Assembly (NCBI GenBank): GCA_028356795.1
Contig: JAOMVH010000004.1
Coordinates: 1 to 58,237, forward strand
Length of the DNA stretch: 58,237 nucleotides
Source: Aliiglaciecola sp.
GTDB taxonomy: Bacteria > Pseudomonadota > Gammaproteobacteria > Enterobacterales > Alteromonadaceae
Reading direction: 5' to 3'
Shown: piece by piece, positions 1 to 10,321 of the stretch
How positions within the stretch are numbered: position 1 is the stretch's first letter
Layout: each line of letters starts with the position of its first letter
Position numbers and translations under genes: made by a program
The notes under the pieces: model-generated
Seen by the model: only the letters and a program-made list of their open reading frames with translations
Databases searched by the model: none
What the model was told of the DNA's origin: nothing

Positions 1-473
1 AGGCTCTTTTTGGTATATCGAATCTGATCACCCGGCAAGCCAATGACGCGCTTAATGTAGTCAAGACGGGTATCCATTGGAAATTTAAAAACTGCTACAT
101 CACCACGCTCTGGCTTTCCGGTTTCAATAAACTTGTGACGAACGACTGGGTCTTTTAGACCATAGGAAAATTTTTCCACCAAAATAAAATCACCAACTAA
201 CAGGGTTGGCATCATAGAACCCGAAGGGATCTGAAATGGTTCATAAATAAACGAGCGTAAAACCAATACAAATGCAATAACAGGAAATATCTGTTGGGCC
301 GTATCAACCACATAAGGGATAGGTAACTCAGTCCCCTCAGGAAGCGGCTTACCACCATTGGCGACCGCGAACTTTTCACGTCTTTTAGGGGCAAACATCT
401 TGGCATCAACTAACCAAATTAGCCCTGATACAACCGTCAAAATCACTAAAAATATGGAGAAATAGTTGGCCAT
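1..473 (-). CDS. lepB: Signal peptidase I (partial, C-terminal part beyond left edge)
   Basis: Membrane-bound leader peptidase that removes Sec/Tat signal peptides on the periplasmic face. The first 157 residues are visible. There are hydrophobic segments at about 4-22 and 62-75, then box B with SGSMMPT, where Ser86 is the expected nucleophile. Box D (KRVIGLPGD) follows, with Lys141 as the expected general base. The gene starts at the ATG at 473-471, immediately after the lepA stop, so lepA and lepB form an operon as in most gammaproteobacteria. The rest of the catalytic domain lies outside the window. Confidence 0.96.
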   Translation of the reverse strand, partial: MANYFSIFLVILTVVSGLIWLVDAKMFAPKRREKFAVANGGKPLPEGTELPIPYVVDTAQQIFPVIAFVLVLRSFIYEPFQIPSGSMMPTLLVGDFILVEKFSYGLKDPVVRHKFIETGKPERGDVAVFKFPMDTRLDYIKRVIGLPGDQIRYTKKS

Positions 474-2270
474 TTACTTTCCTGTCTTTAATACTGCTAA
501 AAATGCGTCTTGCGGCAGCTCAACGTTACCGACCTGCTTCATACGCTTTTTACCTTCTTTTTGCTTTTGCAAAAGTTTCTTCTTACGACTCACATCACCG
601 CCATAACATTTGGCGATAACGTTTTTACGCAACTGTTTGACCGTACTACGGGCAACAACATGATTTCCGATTGCCGCTTGTATGGCGATATCAAACATTT
701 GTCTTGGAATAAGTTCTCGTAGTTTTTCAACCAATTCACGACCACGCCCTTGAGAATTGTCTTTATGGGTGATAACAGCCAATGCATCAACCCGTTCACC
801 ATTGATTAAAATGTCTAATCGCACCATGTCTGCGGCATTAAACTTCACAAAGTTATAATCCAGTGACGCAAACCCGCGACTGGTTGACTTTAAACGGTCA
901 AAGAAATCCATGACCACTTCGGCCATTGGAAGTTCATAAGTAACCGCAACCTGCTTGCCATGGTAAGTCATGTTTGTTTGCACACCACGCTTTTCGATAC
1001 ACAAAGTGATAACGTTACCTAAGTATTCTTGTGGCACAAGAATATGCGCTTCAACAATTGGCTCGCGAATCGTTTCAATATCGTTCACCGCAGGAAGTTT
1101 AGAGGGGTTATCCACTTTTAACACTTCACCTTTGGTGGTCTCAACTTCATACACTACCGTTGGCGCGGTAGTAATGAGATCCAAGTCATACTCGCGCTCA
1201 AGTCGCTCTTGGATAATTTCCATGTGCAACATGCCCAAGAAACCGATACGGAAACCAAACCCCAACGCCGAAGAACTCTCCGGCTCATAAAATAAGGAAG
1301 CGTCGTTCAATGTCAATTTTGCTAGCGCATCACGAAAATCTTCATATTCATCTGAGCTAACTGGAAACACACCAGCATAAACCTGCGGTTTGATTTTTTG
1401 GAAGCCAGGCAATGGCTCTTTGGCAGGCGCTTTGGCCATGGTGATAGTATCGCCTACTGGCGCACCATGAATATCTTTAATCCCCGCAATTACATAACCC
1501 ACTTCACCGGCTTTTAGCTCACCAGTTTGGGTTTGTTTGGGTGTGAAAATGCCCACATTGTCGGCCTGATGAACAGCACCATTAGACATGATTTGTATTT
1601 TGTCTTTTGCTGTCAGTTTGCCTTCTAAAACACGCACCAAGGAAACCACTCCTTGATAGTTGTCGAACCAAGAATCGACAATTAGCGCACGTAAGGGCGC
1701 ATCTAGATCACCTTCAGGTGGCGGAACTTGATTTACAATCACCTCAAGCACGTCTTCAATACCAATACCGGTTTTTGCAGAGCAGCGCACCGCGTCTATG
1801 GCATCAATACCAACAATATCTTCAATCTCTTCAGCTACGCGATCAGGTTCTGCCTGAGGTAAATCAATTTTATTCAGAATTGGAACCACTTCCATTTCTA
1901 AATCAATTGCGGTGTAACAGTTTGCCAAAGTTTGTGCTTCTACCCCCTGCCCCGCATCAACAACCAGTAATGCACCTTCACATGCCGCCAATGAACGGGA
2001 TACTTCATATGTAAAATCCACGTGCCCTGGTGTATCGATGAAGTTGAGCTGATAAGTTTCTCCATCTTTGGCGGTATAGTTTAATGTCACACTCTGTGCC
2101 TTGATGGTAATACCGCGCTCACGCTCTATGTCCATAGAATCAAGTACTTGTTCAGACATCTCGCGATTGGTTAAGCCACCACAATGTTGAATCAATCTGT
2201 CAGACAAGGTGGATTTACCATGGTCAATATGGGCAATAATAGAGAAGTTACGAATGTGCTTATGTTGCAT
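474..2270 (-). CDS. lepA: Elongation factor 4 (LepA GTPase)
   Basis: Ribosome-associated translational GTPase (EF4) of 598 residues, the usual family length. The P-loop AHIDHGKST is at 13-21, the G3 motif DTPGH at 79-83 and G4 NKID at 133-136. EF-G-like domains II, III and V follow. The LepA-specific C-terminal domain carries the lysine-rich [11 protein letters not shown] signature near residue 560. It lies directly upstream of lepB and downstream of the rpoE-rseABC genes, the E. coli order. A 150-bp gap after rseC suggests lepA has its own promoter as well as possible read-through. Confidence 0.98.
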   Translation of the reverse strand: MQHKHIRNFSIIAHIDHGKSTLSDRLIQHCGGLTNREMSEQVLDSMDIERERGITIKAQSVTLNYTAKDGETYQLNFIDTPGHVDFTYEVSRSLAACEGALLVVDAGQGVEAQTLANCYTAIDLEMEVVPILNKIDLPQAEPDRVAEEIEDIVGIDAIDAVRCSAKTGIGIEDVLEVIVNQVPPPEGDLDAPLRALIVDSWFDNYQGVVSLVRVLEGKLTAKDKIQIMSNGAVHQADNVGIFTPKQTQTGELKAGEVGYVIAGIKDIHGAPVGDTITMAKAPAKEPLPGFQKIKPQVYAGVFPVSSDEYEDFRDALAKLTLNDASLFYEPESSSALGFGFRIGFLGMLHMEIIQERLEREYDLDLITTAPTVVYEVETTKGEVLKVDNPSKLPAVNDIETIREPIVEAHILVPQEYLGNVITLCIEKRGVQTNMTYHGKQVAVTYELPMAEVVMDFFDRLKSTSRGFASLDYNFVKFNAADMVRLDILINGERVDALAVITHKDNSQGRGRELVEKLRELIPRQMFDIAIQAAIGNHVVARSTVKQLRKNVIAKCYGGDVSRKKKLLQKQKEGKKRMKQVGNVELPQDAFLAVLKTGK

Positions 2271-2420
2271 AGTGTTCAGACTGTTACCTACAGCAAGTGT
2301 GTTGGCTCACCGAGATAGAAACCGAGAGACAAAACAAGATAAATAAATTGGCGGGGATTTTACAGTGTTATGAGCAACAATGCGATATTGTTCTAAACAT
2401 AACCTTGTAGTGAGCAAGCA

Positions 2421-2897
2421 TTAAGCTTGTTTTATTGTAATTATCTCGTCTTCTGCGGGTAAAATAGCCAGTAGTTTGGGTTGAAAACGACTATCTGGGT
2501 CTTTTTCAGCTTTCTTCTTCACCCATAAAAAACTGAAGTAAGTGGCAAGGAAGGCAAAAACAACCACCCACAACTCATGATCAAGGCCAGCTTTTGGCAG
2601 AGCATACTGACTAAACAACGAGACGATAACTAAGGTAATTAACGGTAACACATACATGAGCGCAGACGCGCTGATCAAATGTTCTTCTTGTATACCTAAT
2701 TTGACCCGCTGACCCACTCGCGCGGCTTGTTTACACCTAAGTATCAGTTTTTCTTTTTTAGGTGCGAATGCCTTGGCGACCATACCAGTGCCACAATTTT
2801 CTTGCGCTTGGCATGAACCACAGGTGGTTTTTATTTGTGTTTCTACCCAGATATGGTCTTTGTCGACGGCAGTGATGACACCTATTTCTTCAATCAT
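2421..2897 (-). CDS. rseC: SoxR-reducing system / sigma-E regulator RseC
   Basis: Small inner-membrane protein of the RseC/MucC family, 158 residues. The cytoplasmic N-terminus has a cysteine cluster (Cys26, Cys29, Cys35, with Cys55 further on), typical of the family and linked to redox functions. Two transmembrane helices lie at about 74-97 and 108-126, followed by a lysine-rich tail. It is the last gene of the rpoE-rseA-rseB-rseC group, 8 bp after rseB. Its role in sigma-E control is modest in the species studied. Confidence 0.93.
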   Translation of the reverse strand: MIEEIGVITAVDKDHIWVETQIKTTCGSCQAQENCGTGMVAKAFAPKKEKLILRCKQAARVGQRVKLGIQEEHLISASALMYVLPLITLVIVSLFSQYALPKAGLDHELWVVVFAFLATYFSFLWVKKKAEKDPDSRFQPKLLAILPAEDEIITIKQA

Positions 2898-2905
2898 GAC
2901 CAGAC

Positions 2906-3907
2906 CTAATTAGTCCGACTGATAGAGGTGGCAATCGCATTCGCCGTATTGGCCGGAATTTTTCCAATAACCGTTATCAGCATTTGACCTTGGGTACGTG
3001 AATAATAAATATCAGAGCCAAACTTGGCGACAATATCATTTTCTGATGACGAACCAATGGAAGGTTGAATGTAAACCGATACATCGACCAGACCATCGCT
3101 AACCATGATATGTTCTAGCGACCCAGCATTGTCTTGCATTTTGAGCACGCTATGTTTGATTTGCTGCATGCCAACCGGGACGAAACCGAGCTTCCAGCTT
3201 TGTTTAGACTCGACCGACACGGGTAATTGAATCACGTCAGGCAACGCACCAAGGTCGATATTTTCCGAAAAGAATGGATCTGGTTGCTCAGTCACTTCTA
3301 TGCCAGTTACTTGTATTTGTTCAATCTTCTGACCGTTTAAATCAACAATATCAATTTTAAGTGGTAAGCCGGTGCTTTGATCAAGCCAAAGGCTATAACC
3401 AAAACGTGTTTTGTCTTTACTGACCATTCTGATTTGCTGAGCAGCACGGCCTGAAACTCGACTCTTGCCCACAACAACAAACTCGTATGCGGCCATTAAT
3501 GAAATTGGATCAGTGAGCAGCACATGGGGAAGAGGACCCGAAATATACCCAGCCATCAAACCATATGGGGGACGATGAGAGTCAAAATAGCTAACCCTAT
3601 CGCCGATCCTTATTACTTCACGACCAGGACCATTTAGCTGATCCAACTGTTCCATTTGAGTACCCTGGGCATCAACAGCATGCCGCCAAGTATAAGGCTG
3701 AGGATCTCCACCTGGTTTGGATAACACAAACGACATGCGGTAATTCAAGCTTTGCACCGCTTCTGACATTTTGCTTAGCCAGATTTGTGCATTGGGATCT
3801 TGTACCAAACCAACTTGGCCTTGGGACTGGAAACTAACAAAAAGAAATAGAAACGCGGCAGGAACCCACCGCGTTAGGAAATTGACTTTATTCAGGAAGA
3901 TTCTCAC
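2906..3907 (-). CDS. rseB: Periplasmic sigma-E regulator RseB
   Basis: MucB/RseB family protein, 333 residues. It binds the periplasmic part of RseA, protecting it from DegS cleavage, and senses mislocalised lipoprotein or LPS. A signal peptide with core VPAAFLFLFVSF spans about residues 14-30. The N-terminal domain resembles LolA/LolB lipid-binding folds and is followed by the smaller MucB C-terminal domain. The start is a GTG at 3907-3905, and the gene overlaps the end of rseA by 20 bp, so translation is probably coupled. Confidence 0.94.
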   Translation of the reverse strand: MRIFLNKVNFLTRWVPAAFLFLFVSFQSQGQVGLVQDPNAQIWLSKMSEAVQSLNYRMSFVLSKPGGDPQPYTWRHAVDAQGTQMEQLDQLNGPGREVIRIGDRVSYFDSHRPPYGLMAGYISGPLPHVLLTDPISLMAAYEFVVVGKSRVSGRAAQQIRMVSKDKTRFGYSLWLDQSTGLPLKIDIVDLNGQKIEQIQVTGIEVTEQPDPFFSENIDLGALPDVIQLPVSVESKQSWKLGFVPVGMQQIKHSVLKMQDNAGSLEHIMVSDGLVDVSVYIQPSIGSSSENDIVAKFGSDIYYSRTQGQMLITVIGKIPANTANAIATSISRTN

Positions 3908-4505
3908 GATCTTGGCTTACTTCTGGTTGCCCATCATCTTGAGTATTAGACAGCGGTGGCTGTATTGCACCCGGTTGCACGTTTTTGATCATCACCTGAT
4001 TCATATGATGCCTCATTAACATGTTGAAACGACGTTGCTGCTCTTGAACGCTGACATTTGGCATGGTTCGAGTTTGTTCTAGACTCACAGGCGACAATCC
4101 GCCTTGGATACCATTGAAGCTAGCTGGAGCTGGATTAAATATTTGTTGTTCAGGTTGATTATTGACTTGCTGGAAACCAATAATTACCGCAACGGCTACA
4201 GAAGCAGCAATCGCTAATTGACCACTTGAGCGCACCAATGGAATAACATTACCGATAACGGGAATATCGCTCCATTTACGCTTAGGTGCCAATATCGCGG
4301 GCTCAGATTCTAGTGCATTCATCACAGAAGCACTGATATCAAAAACTGCATTTTCAGGCATTTCTTTACGTAACGACTGTCGAATAATATGGTAGCGCTG
4401 CCACTTCGCAGACAACTGGGTATCGTTACCTAATTCGGTGACGAACTTATCATCTTGCTGTTCTCCATCGACAAATGCCGAGAGATTTTCATGCTTTTGC
4501 GTCAT
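3888..4505 (-). CDS. rseA: Anti-sigma-E factor RseA
   Basis: Single-pass inner-membrane anti-sigma factor that holds RpoE at the membrane until regulated proteolysis. The N-terminal RseA domain begins MTQKHENLSAFVDGE. A single transmembrane helix (GQLAIAASVAVAVIIGF) lies at about 95-112, followed by a periplasmic tail of about 90 residues. The ATG at 4505-4503 is chosen because AGGAA sits about 6 nt upstream and the protein then begins like other RseA proteins. An in-frame start 12 codons further upstream exists but lacks a good ribosome site. The gene is 58 bp downstream of rpoE and overlaps rseB. Confidence 0.93.
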   Translation of the reverse strand: MTQKHENLSAFVDGEQQDDKFVTELGNDTQLSAKWQRYHIIRQSLRKEMPENAVFDISASVMNALESEPAILAPKRKWSDIPVIGNVIPLVRSSGQLAIAASVAVAVIIGFQQVNNQPEQQIFNPAPASFNGIQGGLSPVSLEQTRTMPNVSVQEQQRRFNMLMRHHMNQVMIKNVQPGAIQPPLSNTQDDGQPEVSQDRENLPE

Positions 4506-4563
4506 ATAAGGTTCCTGAGTTAACGCTTCATTTTTAAACATTATGGTGCAAATGTCATCTATC

Positions 4564-5142
4564 TTATTGCTGTAAAAGCGGGTTCAGCACTTTATCAATT
4601 GCTTCACGGGCTCTAAATATTCGTGACCGAACCGTACCAACCGGACAATCCATCACGTTTGCAATATCCTCGTAACTTAATCCTTCCAACTCTCGTAAGG
4701 TAATTGCCATACGTAAGTCTTCGGGTAACTTATCAAGTGCATCAAACAGCACTTTTTCGAGTTCTTCAGACATAAGACTACGCTCTGGGGAGTTTTGTTC
4801 CTTAAGCGCGTCACTTCCGTCATAATAATCTGCTTCGTCAGCGTCTACATCGCTGGCAGGTGGCTTTCTTCCCTGGGACACCAAATAATTTTTAGCACTG
4901 TTGACTGCAATCCGATAAAGCCAAGTATAAAATGCACTTTCTCCTCGAAAGTTTGGCAATGCTCGGTACGCTTTGATAAACGCTTCTTGTGTCACATCTG
5001 CTACATCGCCTGAATTTTTTACATAGCGTGATACCAGATGGGCGACTTTATGTTGGTATTTCGTTACCAACAGACCGAAAGCGTTTTTATCACCACGTTG
5101 TACTTTTTCAACAATCTGTTGATCGGTTAATTGCTCGCTCAT
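4564..5142 (-). CDS. rpoE: RNA polymerase sigma factor RpoE (sigma-24)
   Basis: ECF sigma factor for envelope stress, 192 residues. Region 2 is at about 25-92 (DVTQEAFIKAYRALPNF, then the promoter-melting segment TWLYRIAVNSAKNY). Region 4 is at about 133-183, with the helix-turn-helix around LSYEDIANVMDCPVGTVRSR. It heads the rseABC group and is divergent from nadB, as in E. coli and relatives. A sigma-E-type promoter lies 50-80 bp upstream of the start, suggesting autoregulation. Confidence 0.98.
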   Translation of the reverse strand: MSEQLTDQQIVEKVQRGDKNAFGLLVTKYQHKVAHLVSRYVKNSGDVADVTQEAFIKAYRALPNFRGESAFYTWLYRIAVNSAKNYLVSQGRKPPASDVDADEADYYDGSDALKEQNSPERSLMSEELEKVLFDALDKLPEDLRMAITLRELEGLSYEDIANVMDCPVGTVRSRIFRAREAIDKVLNPLLQQ

Positions 5143-5192
5143 TCGAGCCTTCTCTCCCTAAATATATACTTCAACGGCTCATGCAAGCACCA

Positions 5193-5222
5193 TAATAGAC
5201 TCTGCACTTTTGTAAAAGTTCG
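5193..5222 (-). promoter_or_regulatory. Candidate sigma-E promoter upstream of rpoE
   Basis: Reading leftward, CGAACTT (5222-5216) is followed after 15 bp by GTCTATT (5200-5194). This is close to the known sigma-E consensus of a GGAACTT -35 and a GTCTAA/TCAAA-type -10. The -10 element ends about 50 bp upstream of the rpoE ATG. Autoregulation of rpoE from such a promoter is established in enterobacteria; its use here is inferred. Confidence 0.7.
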
Positions 5223-5329
5223 ATTTTATTTGAATTATTCTTAATTTCCTTTCGAACGCCTTGTTTTCACAAGCTTTCAATTCGATTAGTATGTCAGAAT
5301 AATTTATCATATTTTGGGTATTATACGCT

Positions 5330-6925
5330 ATGAGCTCTGCTGTTGAACATCGCTGTGACGTATTGATTATAGGAAGCGGGGCAGCCGGATTAACGCTAGC
5401 CTTAAAACTTGCAGACCAGATGAACGTTATTGTGCTGAGCAAAAGTACCTTATCTGAAGGCTCAACACGTTATGCCCAAGGTGGTATTGCGGCGGTTTTT
5501 GATGAAGATGACTCAATTGAATCGCACGTTAAAGACACACTTTTGGCAGGCGCAGGCTTGTGTGACGAAGACGCGGTTCGCTTCACCACCAGCCAAGCCA
5601 AGGAATGCATGCAATGGTTAATCAACTTTGGCGTGCCTTTCGACCAAGAAAAAGATACCCAAGGAAACACCCGCTACCATTTAACCCGTGAGGGCGGCCA
5701 TAGTCACCGACGTATACTGCATGCTGCCGACGCAACCGGCCAAGCCGTGCAAACGACACTTCAAGAAGCGGTTCAACAGCACCCCAACATCCATTTATTT
5801 GAGCGTTATAACGCTATTGACCTAATTCGTCACGAAGAGGTCGATAATCAGGCGTTAGGGGCTTACGTATGGAATCGCAAAGCGGAGCACGTTGAAGTCA
5901 TTCGTGCAAAGTTTACGACTTTGGCAACAGGTGGTGCTAGCAAAGTTTATCAATATACCTCAAATCCCGACGTTTCAAGTGGCGACGGCATCGCCATGGC
6001 CTGGCGTGCGGGATGCTCAGTAGCCAACATGGAATTTAATCAATTCCATCCAACATGTTTGTTTCACCCTGAAGCAAAAAACTTTTTGATAACTGAAGCA
6101 CTTCGCGGCGAAGGGGCATTCTTGTGTCATGCAGATGGTACACCGTTTATGCATAAATTTGATGAACGAGGAGATTTAGCGCCAAGAGACATAGTCGCCA
6201 GAGCTATCGACTATGAGATGAAACGACTAGGTGCAGATTGTATGTATCTTGATATTAGTCACAAACCTGCAGACTTTGTGGTGAAGCACTTCCCTAATAT
6301 TTACCGTAAATGTCGTTCTCTAGGGATTGATATTACCCGACAACCTATACCTGTGGTACCAGCAGCTCATTATAGTTGTGGTGGCGTGAAAACTGACTTT
6401 GATGGGAAAACCGATTTAGACAACCTCTATGCCATTGGCGAAGTGGCTTACACCGGGCTCCATGGTGCCAATCGCATGGCCAGTAACTCGCTGCTAGAAT
6501 GTGTGGTTTTTGCCCATGCTGCCGCCAAACACATATTAAAAAAGGTCACCAAACCGGCATTTACACAAACGATACCAGCTTGGGATGAAAGTCAGGTTGG
6601 CAACTCCGATGAAGAAGTGGTGATCCAACACAACTGGCATGAACTCAGGCTGTTTATGTGGGATTATGTAGGCATTGTCAGGACCACAAAACGCTTGGAG
6701 CGGGCACTTAGGCGCATCGATGTACTGCAACATGAAATCCATGATTATTACGCCAACTTTAGAGTCAGCAACAATCTGTTGGAATTACGAAACCTAGTTA
6801 CCGTCGCAGAACTCATAGTGCGCTGTGCGATGCAGCGTAAAGAGAGCCGAGGCTTACATTACATTCTGGATTATCCAGATGCAGAAGAAAACCCAAGCGT
6901 CACGGTTTTATCGGGACGTGGTTAA
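5330..6925 (+). CDS. nadB: L-aspartate oxidase
   Basis: Flavoprotein that oxidises L-aspartate to iminoaspartate, the first step of de novo NAD synthesis, with NadA as the expected partner (not in the window). The 531-residue length is normal. An FAD dinucleotide-binding loop IGSGAAGL is at 14-21. The succinate dehydrogenase/fumarate reductase-like signatures [26 protein letters not shown] and EFNQFHPT are followed by the flavin-contact segment [12 protein letters not shown] and a C-terminal helical domain. It is divergent from rpoE, and its last 26 bp overlap the convergent MaoC-type gene. Confidence 0.97.
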   Translation: MSSAVEHRCDVLIIGSGAAGLTLALKLADQMNVIVLSKSTLSEGSTRYAQGGIAAVFDEDDSIESHVKDTLLAGAGLCDEDAVRFTTSQAKECMQWLINFGVPFDQEKDTQGNTRYHLTREGGHSHRRILHAADATGQAVQTTLQEAVQQHPNIHLFERYNAIDLIRHEEVDNQALGAYVWNRKAEHVEVIRAKFTTLATGGASKVYQYTSNPDVSSGDGIAMAWRAGCSVANMEFNQFHPTCLFHPEAKNFLITEALRGEGAFLCHADGTPFMHKFDERGDLAPRDIVARAIDYEMKRLGADCMYLDISHKPADFVVKHFPNIYRKCRSLGIDITRQPIPVVPAAHYSCGGVKTDFDGKTDLDNLYAIGEVAYTGLHGANRMASNSLLECVVFAHAAAKHILKKVTKPAFTQTIPAWDESQVGNSDEEVVIQHNWHELRLFMWDYVGIVRTTKRLERALRRIDVLQHEIHDYYANFRVSNNLLELRNLVTVAELIVRCAMQRKESRGLHYILDYPDAEENPSVTVLSGRG

Positions 6926-7781
6926 ACTGCAGCTGCCCTTGAAGATGGGTAAACCGGCTGTTTTTGCTCGTCACTTGAAATTGAATAACGTGCTGGTCTG
7001 AGGATGTTTCAGACGCTGAAAAATCGACATAAGACGGCAAAAACAATGGCTGTTTAAAGCCAACTTCGCAAGTAAATGCGGGCTGCGCCATTAACTGCTC
7101 TTGATAGTGGGACAAACATCGTGCTTTTGTCCACATCCCATGGGCAACGGCTCGCTTGAAACCAAATAATTTTGCACTAAAGGCCGATAAATGAATGGGA
7201 TTAAAGTCTCCCGATGCCAAAGCATATTGACGCCCAAGGTTTCCATTGCATTGCCAGCTTTGTTTGTGTTGATATGCAGGTGAACTAGACGCTTGTTGAT
7301 GTATCGCTTTAGCTTTATCGGCGTGTTGGTTAATACATAAAAACTCACCAAAAGATCGCCACAATACTTCCCCTCGATCTTCTAACTGACTGGAAATAAT
7401 ACAACTTATTCCCCTAGGTTGTCTGACAAAACTCTCTACTTTGCTGCTTAATACCCCACTGACTAAACGTGTCAATGGCACAAATTGTTGAACAGTATTC
7501 GACTTATGGACTAACCCTAACAATGCAAAAGGAAACTGTTTGTTCAACATCAATTGAATATGCTGCTGAAAAGCTTGAGTGTGCAAGTAGCTTGGATGCA
7601 AATAGTCATCTGACGTGTCTTGCCATCCCACTACCTTATGAAACCTTCGGCAGTGAGCGGCACTGAGCCTTCCTAGAGGTTGCTGAACGCTAAGCTCACA
7701 ATTGGGCAGCAAAGCAGAATCAAAAAGTAACGGCTTATTCTTCTTCAGCGCGGCTAACAAAATTCGGGGATGAATACTCAT
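6900..7781 (-). CDS. MaoC-like hotdog-fold dehydratase
   Basis: A 293-residue protein of the MaoC/(R)-specific enoyl-CoA hydratase superfamily. The C-terminal hotdog domain carries the hydratase signature SGDFNPIH at about 190-197, where Asp192 and His197 are the expected catalytic pair, followed by [10 protein letters not shown]. The N-terminal 150 residues are probably a second, degenerate hotdog, a common double arrangement. Substrate cannot be told; a 2-enoyl-CoA or ACP thioester is likely. The start ATG overlaps the end of ygfX by 4 bp, giving an sdhE-ygfX-maoC operon. It converges on nadB with a 26-bp overlap. Confidence 0.8.
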   Translation of the reverse strand: MSIHPRILLAALKKNKPLLFDSALLPNCELSVQQPLGRLSAAHCRRFHKVVGWQDTSDDYLHPSYLHTQAFQQHIQLMLNKQFPFALLGLVHKSNTVQQFVPLTRLVSGVLSSKVESFVRQPRGISCIISSQLEDRGEVLWRSFGEFLCINQHADKAKAIHQQASSSPAYQHKQSWQCNGNLGRQYALASGDFNPIHLSAFSAKLFGFKRAVAHGMWTKARCLSHYQEQLMAQPAFTCEVGFKQPLFLPSYVDFSASETSSDQHVIQFQVTSKNSRFTHLQGQLQFNHVPIKP

Positions 7782-8230
7782 GAAATATTCTCTTTTGACT
7801 CAAAAGGGGATGACTGGCAACGATAAATCACTTTACACAATCGACAAAAATCGGGCTCGCTGAGTTGATCGCGGGCTAGCCACTTCACAAAAACGGCATT
7901 TTGACTATAGCTATCACATAGCACCATATAGATAAATGGACCAACAATACGTGATTGAGCACTAATCTGCCTCTGTTGCTCTGAATGCTTCGGCATAAGC
8001 ACTTGCCCAGTATCATCTAACAACAAAATAGGAACAGCTAATCGAGGGCGAAATATACGGCTCACGACAACTATGATAGATAGTGTTGTAAACCACTGTA
8101 TGGCAACTTGATAAAGCATGACATCGGTTTTCCATGACCAAACCGATAAACACAAGACGGTAACCCAAGTTACTCCCACTACTTGGAGGTAGAGAGAGTT
8201 TGACGCTATCAGAATTCTATACTTTAACAC
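7778..8230 (-). CDS. ygfX: YgfX (CptA) family membrane protein
   Basis: A 150-residue protein with two closely spaced transmembrane helices at about 15-32 and 40-58, then a cytosolic domain with the moderately conserved VPILLLDDTGQV segment. Position and layout fit the YgfX/CptA family, which is encoded with SdhE in many gammaproteobacteria. A toxin role has been proposed for E. coli CptA, and a role in flavinylation-linked prodigiosin control for Serratia YgfX. The GTG start at 8230 lies inside the end of sdhE (14-bp overlap), so translation is coupled. The assignment rests partly on synteny. Confidence 0.75.
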   Translation of the reverse strand: MLKYRILIASNSLYLQVVGVTWVTVLCLSVWSWKTDVMLYQVAIQWFTTLSIIVVVSRIFRPRLAVPILLLDDTGQVLMPKHSEQQRQISAQSRIVGPFIYMVLCDSYSQNAVFVKWLARDQLSEPDFCRLCKVIYRCQSSPFESKENIS

Positions 8231-8468
8231 GGTCCAAGATATGTTTTATCATCTCGGCCAACTCCTCATCATCACAACTTTGATGTCCCATAAACCACGC
8301 GTAGAGGTCAGGGTCATCACACGTGAGCAGTCGTTCGAACACCAACTGCTGTTGCTCATCTAGCTGGTCAAAAGCATCTTCTACAAATGGCATAAACAAT
8401 ACATCGAGCTCTAACATTCCCCGTCGACATGCCCACCTCAGTCGTGACACTCTTTTTTTATCAAACAT
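8217..8468 (-). CDS. sdhE: FAD assembly factor SdhE
   Basis: An 83-residue YgfY/SdhE (Sdh5-like) protein that promotes covalent flavinylation of succinate dehydrogenase SdhA and fumarate reductase. The diagnostic RRGMLELD motif is at 15-22, followed by acidic helices with the aromatic DLYAWFMG segment. AGGAG stands 5 nt before the ATG. First gene of the sdhE-ygfX-maoC operon, divergent from ygfZ, the usual neighbour in this group. Confidence 0.95.
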   Translation of the reverse strand: MFDKKRVSRLRWACRRGMLELDVLFMPFVEDAFDQLDEQQQLVFERLLTCDDPDLYAWFMGHQSCDDEELAEMIKHILDRVKV

Positions 8469-8639
8469 GACTTCTCCTAACCTATTTTACCTAAGCAACC
8501 CATTAATAACGTTAATCAACAGGCAACCAGCTTGATGCCTCCACTAGCATACATTTTTGTGATTATTGAAACTTGCATATTAATGGTTAACCCCCATTAT
8601 AATGTCAATTACGATAAGACTAACAAGGTTTGGGAACTC

Positions 8640-9587
8640 ATGCAGTCCAGTTTTACATCACCTGGCACACTTATATGCCAACTAGCTAGTTTAGGGATCA
8701 TATCGATCATTGGTGAAGATGCAACGAGTTACTTACAAGGCAAAGTAACCAACGATGTTGATCAATTGAACTCGACATATGCTCAGCTCGGCTGTCATTG
8801 TGACTTTAAGGGAAAAACCTGGAATATTTTTTACGCCCTAGATGGCCAACAACATATTGATTTAATATGCCACCAGCAAAGCTTAACTGACTCATTGGCT
8901 GAGCTAAAAAAATATGGTGTATTTTCTAAAGTAGATTTCTCTGACAGCTCGTCAAACTTTGAAATATTAGGCTTAATGGGTAAAGAAGCTGAAACGGCAT
9001 TAATAGAGTTAGTTGGAAGTTTGCCTGACTCTCATTTACAAGTTAGCAAAAACCAAGATCTGCATGTTATGCGTATCGATCAGCCTAGTCCCCGCTACTT
9101 AGTAGTGGCAAACAAACAGGTGGGCCAAGCATTAGTCAACGCGCTTAGCCAATATGAGCAACCTGAAGACGTTTGGAATAGCCTCGATATTGTCGCAGGT
9201 ATCGCCAACATACAAACGGCTACCTCCGCGGAATTTGTGCCGCAAATGATGAATATGCATGCATTGGGTGCTATCAGTTTCGAAAAAGGCTGCTACATGG
9301 GTCAAGAAGTCGTCGCAAGGACAAAGTATTTGGGCAAAAATAAACGTTCCGCCTTTGCCCTTGTGTCCCCAGATACATCGTCTATCGAAGCCGGTGATAC
9401 ACTTGAAGTAAAGGCTGGAGACAACTGGCGACGCTCTGGTACGGTATTACGTTCAGCAATCCAAGATGGGAAAACCTGGGTATTAGCGGTTCTGCCTAAA
9501 GACACCGAAATAGACGCAGCATTGCGAGCAAAAACCAATCCAAATCAAGAGTTTACACTGGAACCCCTACCCTATGATGTAGAATAA
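8640..9587 (+). CDS. ygfZ: tRNA-modifying / Fe-S cluster maintenance protein YgfZ
   Basis: Folate-binding, GcvT-like protein that supports maturation of certain Fe-S enzymes such as MiaB. The family signature KGCYMGQEVVAR is seen near residue 217 of the chosen product, with Cys218 the conserved cysteine. The chosen start at 8640 gives MQSSFTSPGTL and the expected length of about 315 residues. An in-frame ATG 36 codons upstream (8532) would add a non-conserved, AT-rich leader. It is divergent from sdhE. Confidence 0.93.
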   Translation: MQSSFTSPGTLICQLASLGIISIIGEDATSYLQGKVTNDVDQLNSTYAQLGCHCDFKGKTWNIFYALDGQQHIDLICHQQSLTDSLAELKKYGVFSKVDFSDSSSNFEILGLMGKEAETALIELVGSLPDSHLQVSKNQDLHVMRIDQPSPRYLVVANKQVGQALVNALSQYEQPEDVWNSLDIVAGIANIQTATSAEFVPQMMNMHALGAISFEKGCYMGQEVVARTKYLGKNKRSAFALVSPDTSSIEAGDTLEVKAGDNWRRSGTVLRSAIQDGKTWVLAVLPKDTEIDAALRAKTNPNQEFTLEPLPYDVE

Positions 9588-9689
9588 TACGATCTATTTA
9601 TTGGATTAATAGAAATTCGGCAACTAGTCTAAATTTAACTTTTAGGCACCAACAAAACAGACGAAACAGAAAAATTTAAAGAGAAAATT

Positions 9690-10175
9690 ATGCAAATTAT
9701 AAACAACGCCGTTGTTACCATGCACTTTACTGTTAGCACCCAAGATGGCACTCAAATTGATTCATCTCGTGACGATCAGCCCATGGTGTATCTGCAAGGT
9801 AGTCAATATTTAATTAAAGGCCTTGAAGATGCTTTGCAAGGTAAAACAGTGGGAGACAAATTCGAATTAGACGTCGCCCCTGAAGATGCCTATGGTGAAC
9901 GTCATGATACCTTGGTGCAAATGGTGCCTAAATCCATGTTTGATGGCATGGAAATCGAAGTAGGCATGACGTTTAGAGCAACCACTGATGAAGGCGAACA
10001 ATCCGTGATGATCATTGATGAAACAGATGATGAAGTGGTTGTAGATGGTAATCATCCTTTATCGGGTATTCATCTGCACTTTGATGTCGAAGTACTTGAC
10101 GTGCGGGAAGCAACAGAAGAAGAGATTGCCCACGGCCATGTGCACGATGCTGGTGGATGCGGCCATAAACATTAA
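9690..10175 (+). CDS. slyD: SlyD-type FKBP peptidyl-prolyl isomerase
   Basis: Cytoplasmic FKBP-type prolyl isomerase and chaperone, 161 residues. The FKBP half has DGTQIDSS and the flap/active-site segment YLIKGLEDALQGKTVGDKFELDVAPEDAYGE split by the inserted-in-flap chaperone domain at about 70-125. A short metal-binding-type tail (HGHVHDAGGCGHKH) is shorter than in E. coli SlyD. It could be named FkpB/SlpA by some pipelines, but the His/Cys tail favours SlyD. It stands alone between ygfZ and a convergent solute-binding gene. Confidence 0.9.
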   Translation: MQIINNAVVTMHFTVSTQDGTQIDSSRDDQPMVYLQGSQYLIKGLEDALQGKTVGDKFELDVAPEDAYGERHDTLVQMVPKSMFDGMEIEVGMTFRATTDEGEQSVMIIDETDDEVVVDGNHPLSGIHLHFDVEVLDVREATEEEIAHGHVHDAGGCGHKH

Positions 10176-10321
10176 GAAGGTATAACCTTTTCAAACACAG
10201 CCGATTGCCTTGGACTGAGATTAAAAAACCAATTACTGGAAGTCGTGACTAGGCTTAGGTAGACATTTGCGACCAAGAGCTAGGCGATGTCGTGAAAGAT
10301 TCTAAACGGTTATTTACCCAG

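Noticed and set aside
8532-8639. Upstream in-frame extension of ygfZ
   Set aside because: The added 36 residues are outside the conserved family start and lie in the probable promoter region divergent from sdhE.
10178-10190. Small hairpin AAGGT-ATA-ACCTT just after slyD as a terminator
   Set aside because: The stem is only 5 bp and AT-rich with a 3-nt loop and a short T-run, too weak to support a call.
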